Source: Enchytraeus crypticus (lineage: Eukaryota; Annelida; Clitellata; Enchytraeida; Enchytraeidae). From it: a DNA stretch of 64,000 nt. Position 1 is the first letter of the stretch. Each line of letters begins with the position of its first letter. Shown here in pieces: positions 39,422 through 54,400 of the stretch. The translations under genes were made by a program, and so were the position numbers. Location: assembly GCA_905160935.1 (NCBI GenBank), contig CAJHZI010000514.1:375501-439500 (forward strand). The letters run 5' to 3'. The notes below the pieces were generated by a model. That model ran no database searches and was not told where the DNA came from. It saw nothing but the letters and a program-made list of their open reading frames with translations.

Positions 39422-42400
39422 GAGAAAATTAAAAGAAACAGAATTTAATACATGAGCAGCGAACGTGTCAAGACAAGAGACGAGCCTTCTCAGACAAGAC
39501 TCTACACAGGATCTGTAGTGCTGCACTTGCTGTAGGGCTGTTCTGTCGAGCTCCTGCAAAACACATAAATACATTAACACATAAACACATAGGACAGCTC
39601 CTACAAAACACATTAACACATAAACACATTAATACATATACACATTAACACAAAACCTGAAGTGCTGCACTTGCTGTAGGGTTGTTTTATCGAGCTCCTG
39701 CAAAACACATAAACGCATGAGCACATTAACACATAAACACATTAACACGTAAACACATTAACACATAAACACAGTAACACATAAACACAAATTTACACAC
39801 TTAAACACAACACCTGAAGTGATGCACTTGCTGTAGAGCTGTTCTGTTCAGCTCTTGTGCAACATAAACAAAACTAGACATGACCTCCTGGGCAATTAAT
39901 GGAATATTTTTACTTCTATGAAAAAGCGACATAGATATGCTAGAGATAATGAACACCAATTACTCTTGCAGGTAAAAGTTCGAGTAAAATTCCACTTAGG
40001 AAAAACTGACTTCTATAACTCTACCACTTTGTTCAACACACAGTAAACAGTTAAATAGTGTGAGTCGGATGTAACGACAGTAAACGTAATCTTACATATT
40101 TTTCAATTAATATACACATAAATGTTGATCAATAATATAAATGTGAATTATATAAACACAACACTTTGGCAGCCAAAACTTCATTGTAACTTTAGAAATG
40201 TTAAATAAAACAATTAATCCATCTTCCATGAAATATTCAATGTTTTCAAATCTTTATTGATCGTTTTGAACCAAGTACTTCTAGGTCTTCCTCTTTTCCT
40301 TTTTGCTTGACTTCCAATTTATTGCAGTCTTAGCATATCTATCATCAAGCATTCTTAATACGTGATCCAAGAACATATCTTAACATACCCTTCTTTCCAC
40401 AACTATTTCATCAAATTTTCTCTCTCTAAACCTTTCAAGTACTGTTTCAATTTTGATGTGCTCTCAATAAAGAATTTTTAGAAAACTTCTGAGACATCTT
40501 TGTTGAAAGCAGTTAATTTTGTCTTTTATTTTTATTAGTACCTTCCCAGGTTTCACACGCATACATCAAGACGGGCTGTACAATGGTTGAATAATCTTTT
40601 TTCTTCTGATAAAAATTAACCTATTCTAATTAGATGCAGCAGTGAACATAAACATTTAAGCCGTAAAAATTAAATAATACAGATTTGGCGACTGCTTCCT
40701 AGCTTGCAATCAATATAAAAAATACAATATTACAAATCAAATGAGGTTCACCGTAAAGATAATCTGTTATTTTTAAACATTTAACGTTAAAGTAAATTTG
40801 AGCAAAAAGACACATATATTAATTGTAAATTGCAGAGAAAATTACACAAGTAAAACATTTACTTTATGTGAGAAAAGTAACAAACTGTAAATAGACCTGA
40901 ATAAGCCGACTTTGAGACGCTTTGTCTAACGTCGTACCTTCGTTAATTCTAAACGTTGGAGCGACGTTGTTTGGATACCCATCAGAGAACAAAAATGTGA
41001 TATTGACTTTGTGAGGAGCTCTTGCTGCGGATACGGTGCAGAATTTTCTGTCAGCATCTTTCTATTGTCAAAAAACAACCACTCCAAGGCGCTAGATATC
41101 AATACTGCGATGTTAAAAATGTTTATTAAGTTTACTTGATGCAGTATCATGTATCAAATTAACATACACCTTGCAGAGGACAAACTTATAAACTGAAACG
41201 ACTCACAATAAGATCGACTACAATCAGAGACAGGGCGAACAATTCTCATTTCTACATTATGAATCAAAACAACAGTCTGTCAAACTGAAATGTGGCAGAA
41301 TCAGCAACACAACACAATAAACATAATTACGGTAAACCATCCTATGTGACCTGCTATCAGTCTATGAACCCTCTCGTCGTCTTCGCTCCTATAGTAAAGA
41401 TCTTCTTACTGTACTGGACATTACATATGCCATAGGCAGACGCTCCTTCGTGTTTTCTGCTCCAACATTATGGAATTCTCTACCACAAGATCTTCGATCT
41501 TTTAATTGTATTAATACTTTCCTGGGCAAGCTTAAAACTCTTTTCTTTCCGCCACAGGTCAAAATTCTGACCCACTTGCCCTGGACCTTGGATCACTGGT
41601 TTTTTTAATCTCACTTTCTCTTGTGATCATTGTATACTTGGTCCTCATAGTGAGGTGCTTTGGTGTCTGTTGAAGCAGAGAGTCTGCTTGAGACATCACT
41701 AAAATTGTCTTATAGCCAGGAACCGGACGTTAAATTCTTATTGATTGATTGATTAATAACGACAAATTTAGTAGAAAAAGGGATATACTAAGAATAGGCC
41801 TTTATATGAGATAAAGCAATAGGTAGCTTAAACCTCAAACATGTAGGACTTGAATATCTTCTTAAACCTCAAACATGTAGGACTTGAATATCTTCTAAAG
41901 TTTATGAACTTACATTACACTCAGCTCTCCTGTTGAAAGCGATTCTGTTTCAAAGCGACATACAAAGTATACATCTACATACGATGTCCCTTTGTATATG
42001 CATAGCATATAATTTATTAGAAAAATACCTCTTCAATCTTAACTTTTGTCGTATCAAAGTTAAGAAGAGCAAACTCCTGAGCGAGACTCATAGGCGGTAG
42101 ATGAGACTTAGAGTCACTGAGAGCTGAGCCACCGTTCACTCCCCTGCTCTGCGACGAGGTGCTCAAACTGACGTCACCAGTGACGTCATCAAGTGGGAAA
42201 ACACGAGAGTTTAAAGTACCGATGTGCCCAGGACTTAACATAGACTGCTGCATACCATCACCGCAGTGCTGTTACATGTAGCAATATAGATCATGAACAT
42301 GAAAATATAGATCAAATATAATATAGGTCAAATAAAACATAGGTCAAATATAATTTGACAATCTGTCAAGTCGATTTATTAATCCAACTAGCAAATCATT

Positions 42401-45400
42401 CACTCATATTGAAGTTCTTATGTGAATAAGATGTAAAAGCTGGTAAAGCTAAGGTTAACGTCAGTTTCCTCACTCGAAAGTGACGTCAGTGACGGACGAG
42501 CCCAGGATTTGAACCCGTATCAACTGATCCGCGGTCGAGTATTTTACCGACTTCGCCACTGGCTCCAGCCATGTACTTTAATTTTAAGTTAAAATTTGTT
42601 ATTCTGACAGAAATGTATGAAATATCGGTTCCAGGTTGCTAAACAGCACAGTTCAGAGATTAGAAGCATGCTACTAAGTGTTAGAAGATGCTATAAAAAA
42701 TATGAATTAGAAATGTGATGGAGAGAATGTTCAAAGAACATTGGATGTTAAAAGATTAGATGCAAAATGTAGATGCTTTGTCAATCTAAATAGGAACCAA
42801 AGAAATCACTTAAAAATTAAAGACAAGTTATGAGTTATGAAGAAAACAGGGATACACTTGGTGAGAGAAAATATATCCAAGTTAATAGCATATTGAGTAG
42901 CCTACTTGTTTTAGCATAGGATTCACAGTCCACAGCTGCAGGATTTTATTTTCAGACCATGTAACAAGCTGATGATCTACAAAAGTAACGCATTAATTTG
43001 CAATATATCGAACGGTTTCAGTCTATATAATGATTCCACAATAACCACGTATATGAATACTAACAATTTCAAATTTAAATATGTAGTATTACTTGCAATT
43101 TAATTGTAAATAGACAATTAAATTATCAAAGTAGTGAAACAGAGATGTAAAGATGTACACGTATATAAGTAACATCGCCCGACATCGCCACTGGTTGGAG
43201 CCAGTGGCGATGTCGGTAAGTTATTCGACCGCGGATCAGTATGTGTGGGGTTCAAATCCTGGGCACGCCCGTCACTGACATGGCCTTCGAGTGAGGAAAT
43301 TGACGTTATACAAGAACAATAAAAACAACATAAAAAACATAAAAATAATTAAAGGGCGAGAAAAATGTATTTGTTAATACCTTCGTTGCAAGATCTCCAC
43401 TGTAAGTCCAGTATACCAGCATCATGCCCAACTCTCACACTGACAATGCTGTGTCTCCTACCTCCCCTCTGATCGCCACCCACTCCCTGGTTACACCCTA
43501 CCTGATCCTCGCCACTCACAGACGAGCTCCCCAGGTTCCACAGCATCAGCTCAGTGGAATCATCGCTAGGCATGCGAGAAGTCGTCAGCAACGCGTACCC
43601 GAAAGGCTGAAAGGCATCAACAGCATCAATTAGAGTACAACAGTGATCAAAGACAACATCGAGAACTATGGAATCAAGTAAATATAAGGAAAAAAAATAT
43701 TCAAAAATGATGGAAATTCAATATCCAGCAGAGGCAAAGAATTATAGAAAAGGTGTCATACGGGCTTCCTTGAGAAGCATATAATTACACATACAATACA
43801 AAGCATAACAAGGTTGAAATAGAGCAATGCCCAAATGATTTCGACCTGCAATTTTATTTCGAAGCCGACTCAAACCAACGGTAACTCTTACAAGTGAGAC
43901 TGTATTAATTGTCGACATAAAGCATTGGACAATTACAATTATCAGGTCCAGGGTACATATTCGTACTCAGAGTCTGCTTTAATGCTCCATCAAGAGCACA
44001 CCAGAAATCAACAACTAAATCCCTTCACATAAAGCTACGCCTTACCCATATCTCTTATTGCTACAGAGTATTGTTGTACAATGGTACAACAATACTCAAA
44101 TTGACAAGCAGACAAAGTAAAAATATAGAGTTCTATATTAAAAATATAGAGTTCTATATTAAAAATATAGAGTTCTATATTAAAAATATAGAGTTCTATA
44201 ATTAAAAATATAGAGTTCTATATTAAAAATATAGAGTTCTATATTAAAAATTTAGAGTTCTATATTTTTAATATAGAGTTCTATATTACAAATATAGAGT
44301 TCTATATTAAAAATATAGAGTTCTATATTAAAAATATAGAGTTCTATATTAAAAATGTAGAGTTCTATATTAAAAATATAGAGTTCTATATTAAAAATAT
44401 AGAGTTCATAGACCCTTACTGATGAGTGATATTGTGAATACAAGTCTAATGATACAAGAAGTATTTTTCCAATTGAATTACAATTGATGGAGTTTCAACA
44501 ATTTTAACAAAATTAGATTAAGACTGGATATTACAGACCCTTTGCAATGTTCAACTGAACTGCACATGTGTTAATAATGACTTAAACGTCTATTTTTAGA
44601 TTCAGTAAGAACACTGATTTGATTAATAAGTTGATCAAACTGTAAGCCCTTATCAACAAATAATGTAATCTCCAGCTTTGGAGAATATGGCTTCTGGGAT
44701 TCGTATCATAGCCTTCCTTAGTTGTAACTGAGTCGCATCTTGCAATACGTGACCATTGGTCAATTCTGTAGAGGACCGAATAGAACACAGGGAGAATTGG
44801 AATACAGGTCTGTACATTAATACTATAAAAAAATATAATTTTATTAATTTTTAATCAAAATATAATTTTATTCAGTAAACAAATTAGCACACCGTGAACT
44901 TTGCAATAGAGTATGGAGAGCGTTTTCTAAATGACTTGAGCACATCGGATTCTTTGGCCTCTGACGTCTGCACATTCCACAACTGCAAACAAAATCAAAT
45001 ATAATTCACATTTATTTCGTTATCAGATAAAAACAACCCAGTAAATAATGTGCACACTGGTGTGCATAGTAGTCAATCATAATTAATCATCTATTTTCAT
45101 AGAAAACTTTCCAAAATGTTGAATTGATAAAGATCTACAGTGACTCCAAGAGAATTCATAACGTAGACCTACAGTGACAGAGTAAAGAGTGATGCAACCA
45201 CAACAAGAGTAAGAGTGATGTAACCACAACAAGAGAAGAGTGATGTAACCACAACAAGAGTAAGACTGATGTAACCACAACAAGAGTAAGACTGATGTAA
45301 CCACAACAAGAGTAAGAGTGATGTAACCACAACAAGCTCGCATAGAAAATCTATGATATACACCTATCCCACAATATGGCCTAGTGCTGTGCAACAACAA

Positions 45401-48400
45401 CAAAAAAGAGCGATGAACCGACAAGTACTAAATATGTCTTAAAAGGCGGAAAAATCTATATCAACATTGCAAGCCCAAGTCAACAACAACAACAACAATA
45501 CGATTAGAGTGCTACTGTTGTCCATGACAACATTGAGCACTGTGATACCAAATCAAAGCCGATGAGCAGAGCGAGGAGTCCATAAACTGTGCAAGCCAAA
45601 ATCCAGGTGGTCAGTCCAAGGAAGTGTACTAGCGGAATGGAGATTTACGTGTTGGTCTCAGTTCGTGGACGTTTGGTGGATATGAAAAGTCAAGAGAAAA
45701 GATTTCAATCGCCTATGAAACTGTTCGTGGAGTAAGAAAGGCTGATCAGGAATAGATGAGGGGGTGTGCAGAGTGGAAGGAAGAGAATTCCAGATCTGCG
45801 GGGCAGCATGCTGGAAGGAGCGCCTAGACAGCTTGCTACGTGAAGGAAGGCTTGGTCTCTCAAGAGTAACTAACTTAGAGGACCTGGTGGGCCTGGAGGT
45901 AGGTTGTCCCACTTGTAGTAAGTGGGACATGTAACTATTACCAGGAGTGGTAATAGACTTATAAGTTAGAGAAACTGTCTTGTATAAAATGCGTTCTCTA
46001 ACTTTGAGCCAGTGTAAGGACTTGAGGATTGGAGTAACATGAGAATATTTGGAGCTACGAAAGACTGCACGTGCAAGGGAATTCTGGATGAACTGCAACC
46101 TATCAATCTCGCAACTGGGAAGATTTAGAAATAGGGAGTTACAGTAATCCAGTTTCGATTGCACGAGAGCAGCGCCAATTGTTGTGGCAGTCTCGAGAGA
46201 AAGAAATGGTCTTATTCGACGAAGATCGCGAATATGAAAGAAACATGCCTGTGACGTTTTAGTGATATGTTCGTGGAATGAGTTCGTGGAATGAGAGGTG
46301 GCGGTCAAGGACAACACCAAGATTCTTCACAGAAGAAACCGGTGTTACTGAAACATCAGAAGAGAGAGCCAGGGACACCTCGTTCAGTTTTGAAAGTTGC
46401 TGAGGTGTTCCAAGTAGCACGAACTCAGTCTTGGATGGATTGATTGCCAAGAAATTGGCAGACATCCAGGAAGATATCTCCTGAAAGGATTGCTGTAGAC
46501 AAGCCAGGATAGGAGTGGGGGGTGAAGCATGTGTACAGCTGAGTGTCATCAGCGAAAAGTTGATGGTCTAATGAATGTGAAGAGATCAAGGAGCTTAGAG
46601 GAGTAGTGTATAAATTAAAGACGATAGGACCAAGTACAGAGCCCTGAGGCACACCGTACTTGAGGATGGAAGGCGGAGAGGAATACTCTTGAACTTTGAC
46701 GCTAAGAGTACGGTCGGTGAGATATGAAGTAAACCAAGCAAGTGCATTACCGTGGATACCAAACCGGTATCCACGGAAAGACGTTGTAGGAGGATTTGGT
46801 GATCGATGGTGTCGAAAGCAGCAGACAGATTGAGAGTACAAAGTCCAGTGACACGTTGAGTGCACATGGCGTTAGTAATGGTGTTACAGACAGAAAGAAG
46901 AACAGTTTCAGTAGAGCGATGTTGGGTGTAAGCAAGTTGGTGATTGTTGAAGAGGTCGTTGGACTTAAGATAGGTGGAGAGTCTTTGAAAGACTAGTCTC
47001 TCTGTGAGTTTTGAAATGAATGGTAAATTGGATATAGGCCTGTAGTTGGAGAGTGATTCCTTGTCCAGCGAGGGTTTCTTTAGGAGTGGAATGACAATAG
47101 CATTTTTAAATGACTGTGGAAAAGTGCCAGAGGACAAGGATAAATTAACAATTGTGGAAATTGAAGGTGCCAGAACATGAATACACTTCTTCAACAGAGA
47201 AGTAGGGATAGGGTCGAGATCACAGTGCTTGGGAGGAGAAGTCAAGACTTGTTGCGTGATCTTCTCAATGGAGACAGGTGTGAAGCTATGGAGCTGCTCA
47301 TCGGTTGATTTGGTTGGTTGAGGATAGTGAGGTGTGGAGCTAGAGATGAGAAGAATGATGGAGGACCGGATTTGGTTGATTTTGTCAGAGAAGTGACGAG
47401 CTAACCGTTAGGAAGTGACTCAGCAGGAATTGAAGGAAGAGACGGAGAGGGTGACCTATGCAATAAAGTGTTGACTTAGTAAGCACCATTTCTAAATGGC
47501 TTAATAACATTTCTTCATTTTCAACATTCAATGATGATGTCAAGCATCGCGTACAATCAACATGAAACAAAAAATACGCCTAAAAATAAAATATATACAG
47601 GTTAGATAACAGGCATGAAGATTAATATCAATGAGGGTGTCCCTCACGGTAGTGAAAAGAGTGACGAAAGTGAAAACTTTGGTTTGGACAACGCTATTAT
47701 ATGGATGTGAAACATGGACCTCAAGGAAGGAAGATATTAGGAAACTAGAGGTATTGGAAATGTGGATATGGAGAAGAATGGAGAGGATTAGCTGGACTCA
47801 AACGGTTACAAATGAGGAAGTTCTGGAGAGAGTTGGTACAGATATACAGTTGAAAAATATACTAAGAAATAGGAAGAAGTGTTGGATACGACACATTCTA
47901 AGGGGATAAAGTCTATTAAAAGAGGTCATAGAAGGTAGAATGGAAGGAAATAGAGGAAAAGGCAGGCCGAGGTTAGGCATGTTGGATGATTTAAAGACCC
48001 ATTCATAAGTGGACATGAAGAGAAAAGCAGAAGACAGAGAAGAGTGGAGGCGTTATATACCATAGACCTGCCAGTAGGCAGTGCACTAAGAGAGAGAGAG
48101 AGAGAGAGATAACAGGAAAACCGATAAAATAACAGAAGGAAAAAAGCCTTTCACTCACCCTTATAGTACAATCTAGACTACACGACACTATCTGATTTTC
48201 TTTTTGCGGCGACCAATCAATGTTTAGAATACGTCGCTTGTGAGACTCGACATAACAATACGGTCTATTAGACATCTGCAGCAAAAAATATCTCTGAATT
48301 ATTGAACAAATAACATTTATTAAACAACAATAACATATCACAACCAAATACTAATATTTAAATTATATTTTGTACTAATCTTTATACCAAATTATCCAAT

Positions 48401-51400
48401 TAAAAGCTAATTGCCAGTTTTACTCTATAAATCATAGACAGAGTCGGTGGCAGTCAGGCTGGGTTTAGATCCTTGAGCTCCTGATTATCAGGTGAGTGCA
48501 CTGCCTCTTCGGTCACGCATTGGTACAAATAAAAGAATTCATGTCCCAAAATAAAAACTGGAGATTCATAAAAAACATTTACTTGCCAAAATTGTAATTG
48601 AAAGCTGATTAAAAATACTTAAAGACATCTTACCCAATGTACTCTTGTCAAAACAAGTAGAATGCACAGAGGCTTTATAAAATAGACTAGCCATCAAATA
48701 AAAAAGAAAGCATGTTGAACTTCATTAATTGTAAACATCTCTCACCCTATACCTAACTTAAATCCTACTCCAGACTCTAACGCAACACTAGCAGTACGAC
48801 ATATCTATAGCATAGATAAAAATATTTAAACTAAAGAAGGCATTTTTTAATATAAATTTCAAATATTAAAGTTATTTAATGCCATTTCAAAACACGTGAG
48901 ATAGAACTGAATGAAGCCTGAAAACAAGTTCTGGGCATCTCCATCAAGTATGAAATAAAAGCTACATTATATGTATCAGGCTGCTCAAGCAAGCTCCACC
49001 CCTCATATCAAAATATCGAGTGGAACGCCACCTACAGTTCTCATCCAAACATAAAGACATGAGCCCAAGAGAGGTATAACAGCTAATTCATAGAAATTTT
49101 CAAACCATAAGACTGAGAATTCATCCAGTATTATCATTAGAAGCTATTAATGATTGTGACTATACACTGATTAAATGAAAATGGAACTAAAGAAGAATTT
49201 TGATTTGACTAAAAAAACCATATCAGAATACAAAATCTGAACGTGCACTCCCTACAAATATGTATCACTATCTAAGTTTTTAAGTTAAAAAATTGCAATG
49301 AGATACAAACGTACTCTTAGCCTATATAAGTAACTGTGCACAGTTTTCTATTTCAGAAATGCAAATATTCAGAATATTACGAATTATGCGTGTTACAGTA
49401 GCTTGCAATTACACCTTAGCTACCAATAACTTTGACACCAAGATTTAATAAAATAACCAGCTACAAATCTTCACATGCTGAGTGAATTATTAGTTAATGT
49501 AAACCTTCAGGTCCCAGACACGTATTGAGTTGCCGTGGACTGTGGCTAAAATATTCTCCTTCTTCTTGTTCCACTGCACTTTAGTCGCCGGAGTAACTGT
49601 TTCAACAAACCGTTCATGAACTATAAAGTCTGCATACTAAGGTAAATTTTTAGATAAATTATAATATAATTAGATGCATAATTATCCTACTGTAATCATC
49701 TATTAAGATTGTTTATAACATCAATAACATGAGATTTAACCATAAACAACACTGCTCTTTGTATGACACATTTCTGGGCGTCCGAATGCTTGCAGCCAAT
49801 CTGATAACTGTTCGATCATTATGCGACAAACATAAATATAATTCTATCGAGTTGGTTTTCATCTCTATGGGTCCACTACTCTTAGCCAGCTCAACATCCC
49901 CAGTTTTTTTTCTAAACATTACAATCGATAATCAGAAGCTCACCAGGGCTCGACATAGACCACCAGTGAACCAGTAGTGTACTAGAAAGTGGTAGATATC
50001 TGAGAACCAGTTGCTAACTATGTCGCTATTTAGGGCAGTAGGTCAATCAGAGACTAAAAAAATCAACAATTTGTAAAGAACCAAACTAAACTTTCCACCT
50101 CTTTGTGGATAAGTTTACTGAAATCAATTAATTTATCATAAAGTGGGTGAATATTACAAAAACTGAGGAATATACGGTAAGTGAAATAAATCAAATTGTC
50201 ATTGTACATAAAATGTACACTGAAAGCAGGCAATATAAAACTTAAGTGAGCTGTATCAACAATTTCAAAGCTTGAAATCCAATTCAGCTTGATATCTAAC
50301 TTTCATAACGTATAAATTTCGCATTTCTCCATTACATAGAATATAAAAATAATAATAAAAACTTACTAGGCGATTCTAGTAAGGTACGTGGTTTCTTCAT
50401 ATCTCTGAAAATAAATTTTATACTATACAATAACAAATTAAAGACTTCTTAACTTAAATACAATAATTTAATATTTAAGATCATGCAAAATATGACTTTG
50501 ATGCTAAAATTACTTCCTTATTTGTGACGAATTTTGCAACAAAAATAGAAAAAAACAAATATTTCCAGTCACTCAGTGTCACATATTTCTAAAACAAACC
50601 AGAAGATATTAAAACTTCATCAAGCACTCTATAAAAAATCAATTTTAAACACTTGTATTAAATTACATAATTTTGCTATTCATGAATTTAATATTTCATT
50701 TTTTTAAATATCCCTCTCTCTTTCTCTCTCTCTCTCCTTTACTATTATTAATTACTATTGAAATTAATTACTATTAATTACTCATGAAATTAATATTAGA
50801 ATTTCTGAATACCTCCCTCTCGCGTGCTCTCTCTCTCTCTCTCTCTCTCTCTCAATGATAGAACTAAAACAGAAATTCCTTGTCAAAGTCCAGTACCTCT
50901 ACCGACACGAGAAGAAAATGCACAATAGTTCTCGCACTACAGCACAGTACTCGCATAATGCAAATTAATGCCCTACTACAGCAATTACACCATGAATGCA
51001 CGTCTCATATGTAGACTGATAGATTGTTCAATTGATTGATTGATAGGTTGGTGAATTGTCTGTTAGATCGATCAATTGATTGATATGAGCAATTGCTAAC
51101 CTTCTGTCCCATATAAATGTAAAGCAATCATCAGAACACGTAGCTATCCCATTTTCTGATACAACTGACCAATCGAGATCCCTTCATAACAAAATACAAA
51201 TTATGAAATCATAAAGATAATCAAGGTAATCGTTAGCATTTCTACCATGCAAACTTCTAACAAATTAAACACTAACCTATATGTATTATCCTACCATATG
51301 AAGAGCTAACTTCTGTGTATAAATTTGTAAATTTGTCTCTGCAAGACGGTTAAGAACGGTTAAGTCCATCAAGTTTAAAATAAATGTATGTCCTTTCTCT

Positions 51401-54400
51401 CTCACGAGATCTAAATGAATATTGGAGTTTATAATGTGCTTTAAATTTCAACTGATTTTACATTTACGTTGTTATGTTATGCTGCATTATGTTATACCTA
51501 CTTTGTGTCCGGGTTGCTGAAAGATAGACCAACCGTAGACTAGACATTTCGTAAAAGGCGACAAAGCACAGAGATCCAAACTAACGCCGGAAAGGGCATT
51601 AGATTGGTAAGCACCTAGGCTCCAGCAATTGCTACAAGTTTCTAAAAGCGATTGGAAGAGTTTATCATTTTCATTCCAACCCTATCTAAACTGGAATTCA
51701 AGGGCAGATATTGATGCTGTTGCTATATTATATATTATGCTGCAGCCATCCTCTTAGATGACTGAAAGGCTCCTCAGTAAACCAAAAACCACGCTAAATG
51801 TAATAAACTATTGCTTACAATGCAATCATTACTTGATTATTTTTCATCTCTTACCATGTATATTGTTTACGTTCACATGACTAATGTGCATTTGTGCTGT
51901 GGTTTGAAATATATATTCATTTCTTTATTCGTCAAAAACAGACAGGAAAAGATGCATCACATTTACATATATAAACACACATACACACACATGCACATAA
52001 GAACATAGAACAATCAAAAATGAATTATAGGAAACTAAAATAGAGTTTGTACAAATTCCAGCACTAGCATAACCATAAGACACTCTATTGTCCAGAACCA
52101 TTGATCAATTTATAGGCATCTAAAACAATCACACAGTTTATCTAGATCCCTCAGCACATGTCTAGTTACAAAGTGTTTTAAAATTATATTTTTACTGACT
52201 CTACATATATGTAGGCTGTTTCTAAATAAATTAAACATAAGCTTAACTCTAATATGCTTAAAATCCATCTTACCCAACCCTATCATACTTGACATAATAT
52301 AAATAAATACTATAATAAAATTAAATAATAAGTAAATGTAAAAACTCTAGGTTGTAGTAAATTACTTTTAGATTACCGAACAAGTTTGGTATGATGCAGC
52401 TGAGATCCAAAATCCACGGAGGCTCCAGTAGTCAAGTCCCATTTAGTCACCACGGTATCAGTCTGCAAGTGGATTATAACAATTAAATTATAGTTGGAGT
52501 TGGCGATCAGGCGGCAGCCCCCTAGTATAATCAATGAAGAAAATACTATAGATGTCATGGTATTATTTCTAAAAGACATTGAATTATTTATATCTTGAAC
52601 GTATATCTTAGTGCTCAAGGATTTTAATGATACAAGGCATTCAAACCAGCATTTTTAGTATTCCTATAAAGATGATTTAATTGTACTGTGTAGGTACAAA
52701 CAGTAACTTTAAATGATAAATTTATTGCTCTTTACGCACAGAGGTTAATAAAAAAAAATAAGAAAATGAAGATTTAACGTCTGTTTCCTCATCCAAAGAT
52801 GATGTGTGCTGTTTGGAGCTCCGGGAGGTCCAAACAGCACACATCACTACACATCAATTCGCCCAGACCAATCTGCAAAAGAAATGTGGTGAGAAGTAAG
52901 GTCCTAAACGATCGCCGGTACGGTGATCAAAAATGGTTTTAACAATTTTTAAATTCAAACCATGAACTAGAATAATATAAATTTTAAGTCCATTTCATCA
53001 TCAGCATATACCATCAGGGAGAAGATCACTGTAAACTTATTGAACTAAATAGATCGTTAAATTTCTTTCAGCGAAAAATAAAAAAACAGATGTAGGAAAA
53101 AACTAACGGCTATAAGAATATCTTCAGAAAATGCAGCATGTGGACTCCACTGGATTGCAGAAATTGTCTTTTCACTAAAACTATGACTAATGTAGTGAAC
53201 ATCCTCTTCAGGCTTATCCAGGGATACTATAATCAGCTCTGTACTTCTGAAACAGTAAAATAAATGTTTATAAATTAATACGATATAAAAGACTTTTCAG
53301 TTAGATAAATAAAAAAACTAAAATGGAAAATAGACTATTATGCCATTTTTTATCATACTTACCTTACAAACACAATGTTCAGTAACAGATATATCACTAA
53401 ATTACACTTTACGGTTTTTGGCTTGAAATTATCAGTAATATTAATATTATAGTAGTATTTCATTAGTAACGTTAGTATTCAATATCTGTAATATTTGGAT
53501 AATACTACGGACCTACCAGTAGGCAGTGCACTAAGAGAGAGAGAGATGAAATTATTCACATGTTCAGCAGCAACAACAACACCAATTAGAGTTCCACTGT
53601 CAACAATGACAAAATTGAGTACTATGGAACAATAACCACACCCAAGAGTAAAAACTAACAGATTCAAAATGGAGTAAATACAATATCCTGAAATCAATTC
53701 AAAGACGAAAAATAACTTTATTAGTTCGTTAGTATTATGGCTTTATAATACGCTTGGGGTTGCATATTCAGTGGAAGTATACATGTATAAATACACATAC
53801 AAAGTAGGTATAGAAATTACAGTACCTTCAAATTCTAGAGGCAGGGCACTAAAACAATAGCCTACTAGCAAAATTGCGATAGCTTAGTCAATTTTTGACA
53901 TTTCACTTTCAAATTTTAAGCGCCGGTAGAGGAGCAATTTTGTCACAGGCTCTCCACATTTTGTAGAAATATTGTGAAAGGGACAAGTTACTCAAGTTTA
54001 AAGACACATATTGATTTTTTTAAATTTGACACGCAATGACAATTAGAAGCAAGTAATTTTAGAAAACTTGTTGACCCTGTAAATGGTTATTAGATCATGG
54101 TGACTCTGAGATTGTGCTACACTTTGTGCTCGAAATGACCACACTGAGCTTTGATGCAGGTCAGAAATCTTTTTCTTACTGTTAAAATTGCACCGTCAAT
54201 GTGGTTTTTGTACTGCTGTGGTTTCTTTTACTGCATTAGGCCTTTCCAGATCCCTTGAAGAACAGCCTGGAATTCGGTAGTGTTGCTGGGTTTGGGTTTG
54301 AAAGCATGATAATTTTTTCCAACATGGTTCTCCAGACAAAAAAAATCAAGTAATTACCGTTTTAATTCTCATCTGTTTTCAAACGATACATTTTTATGCT

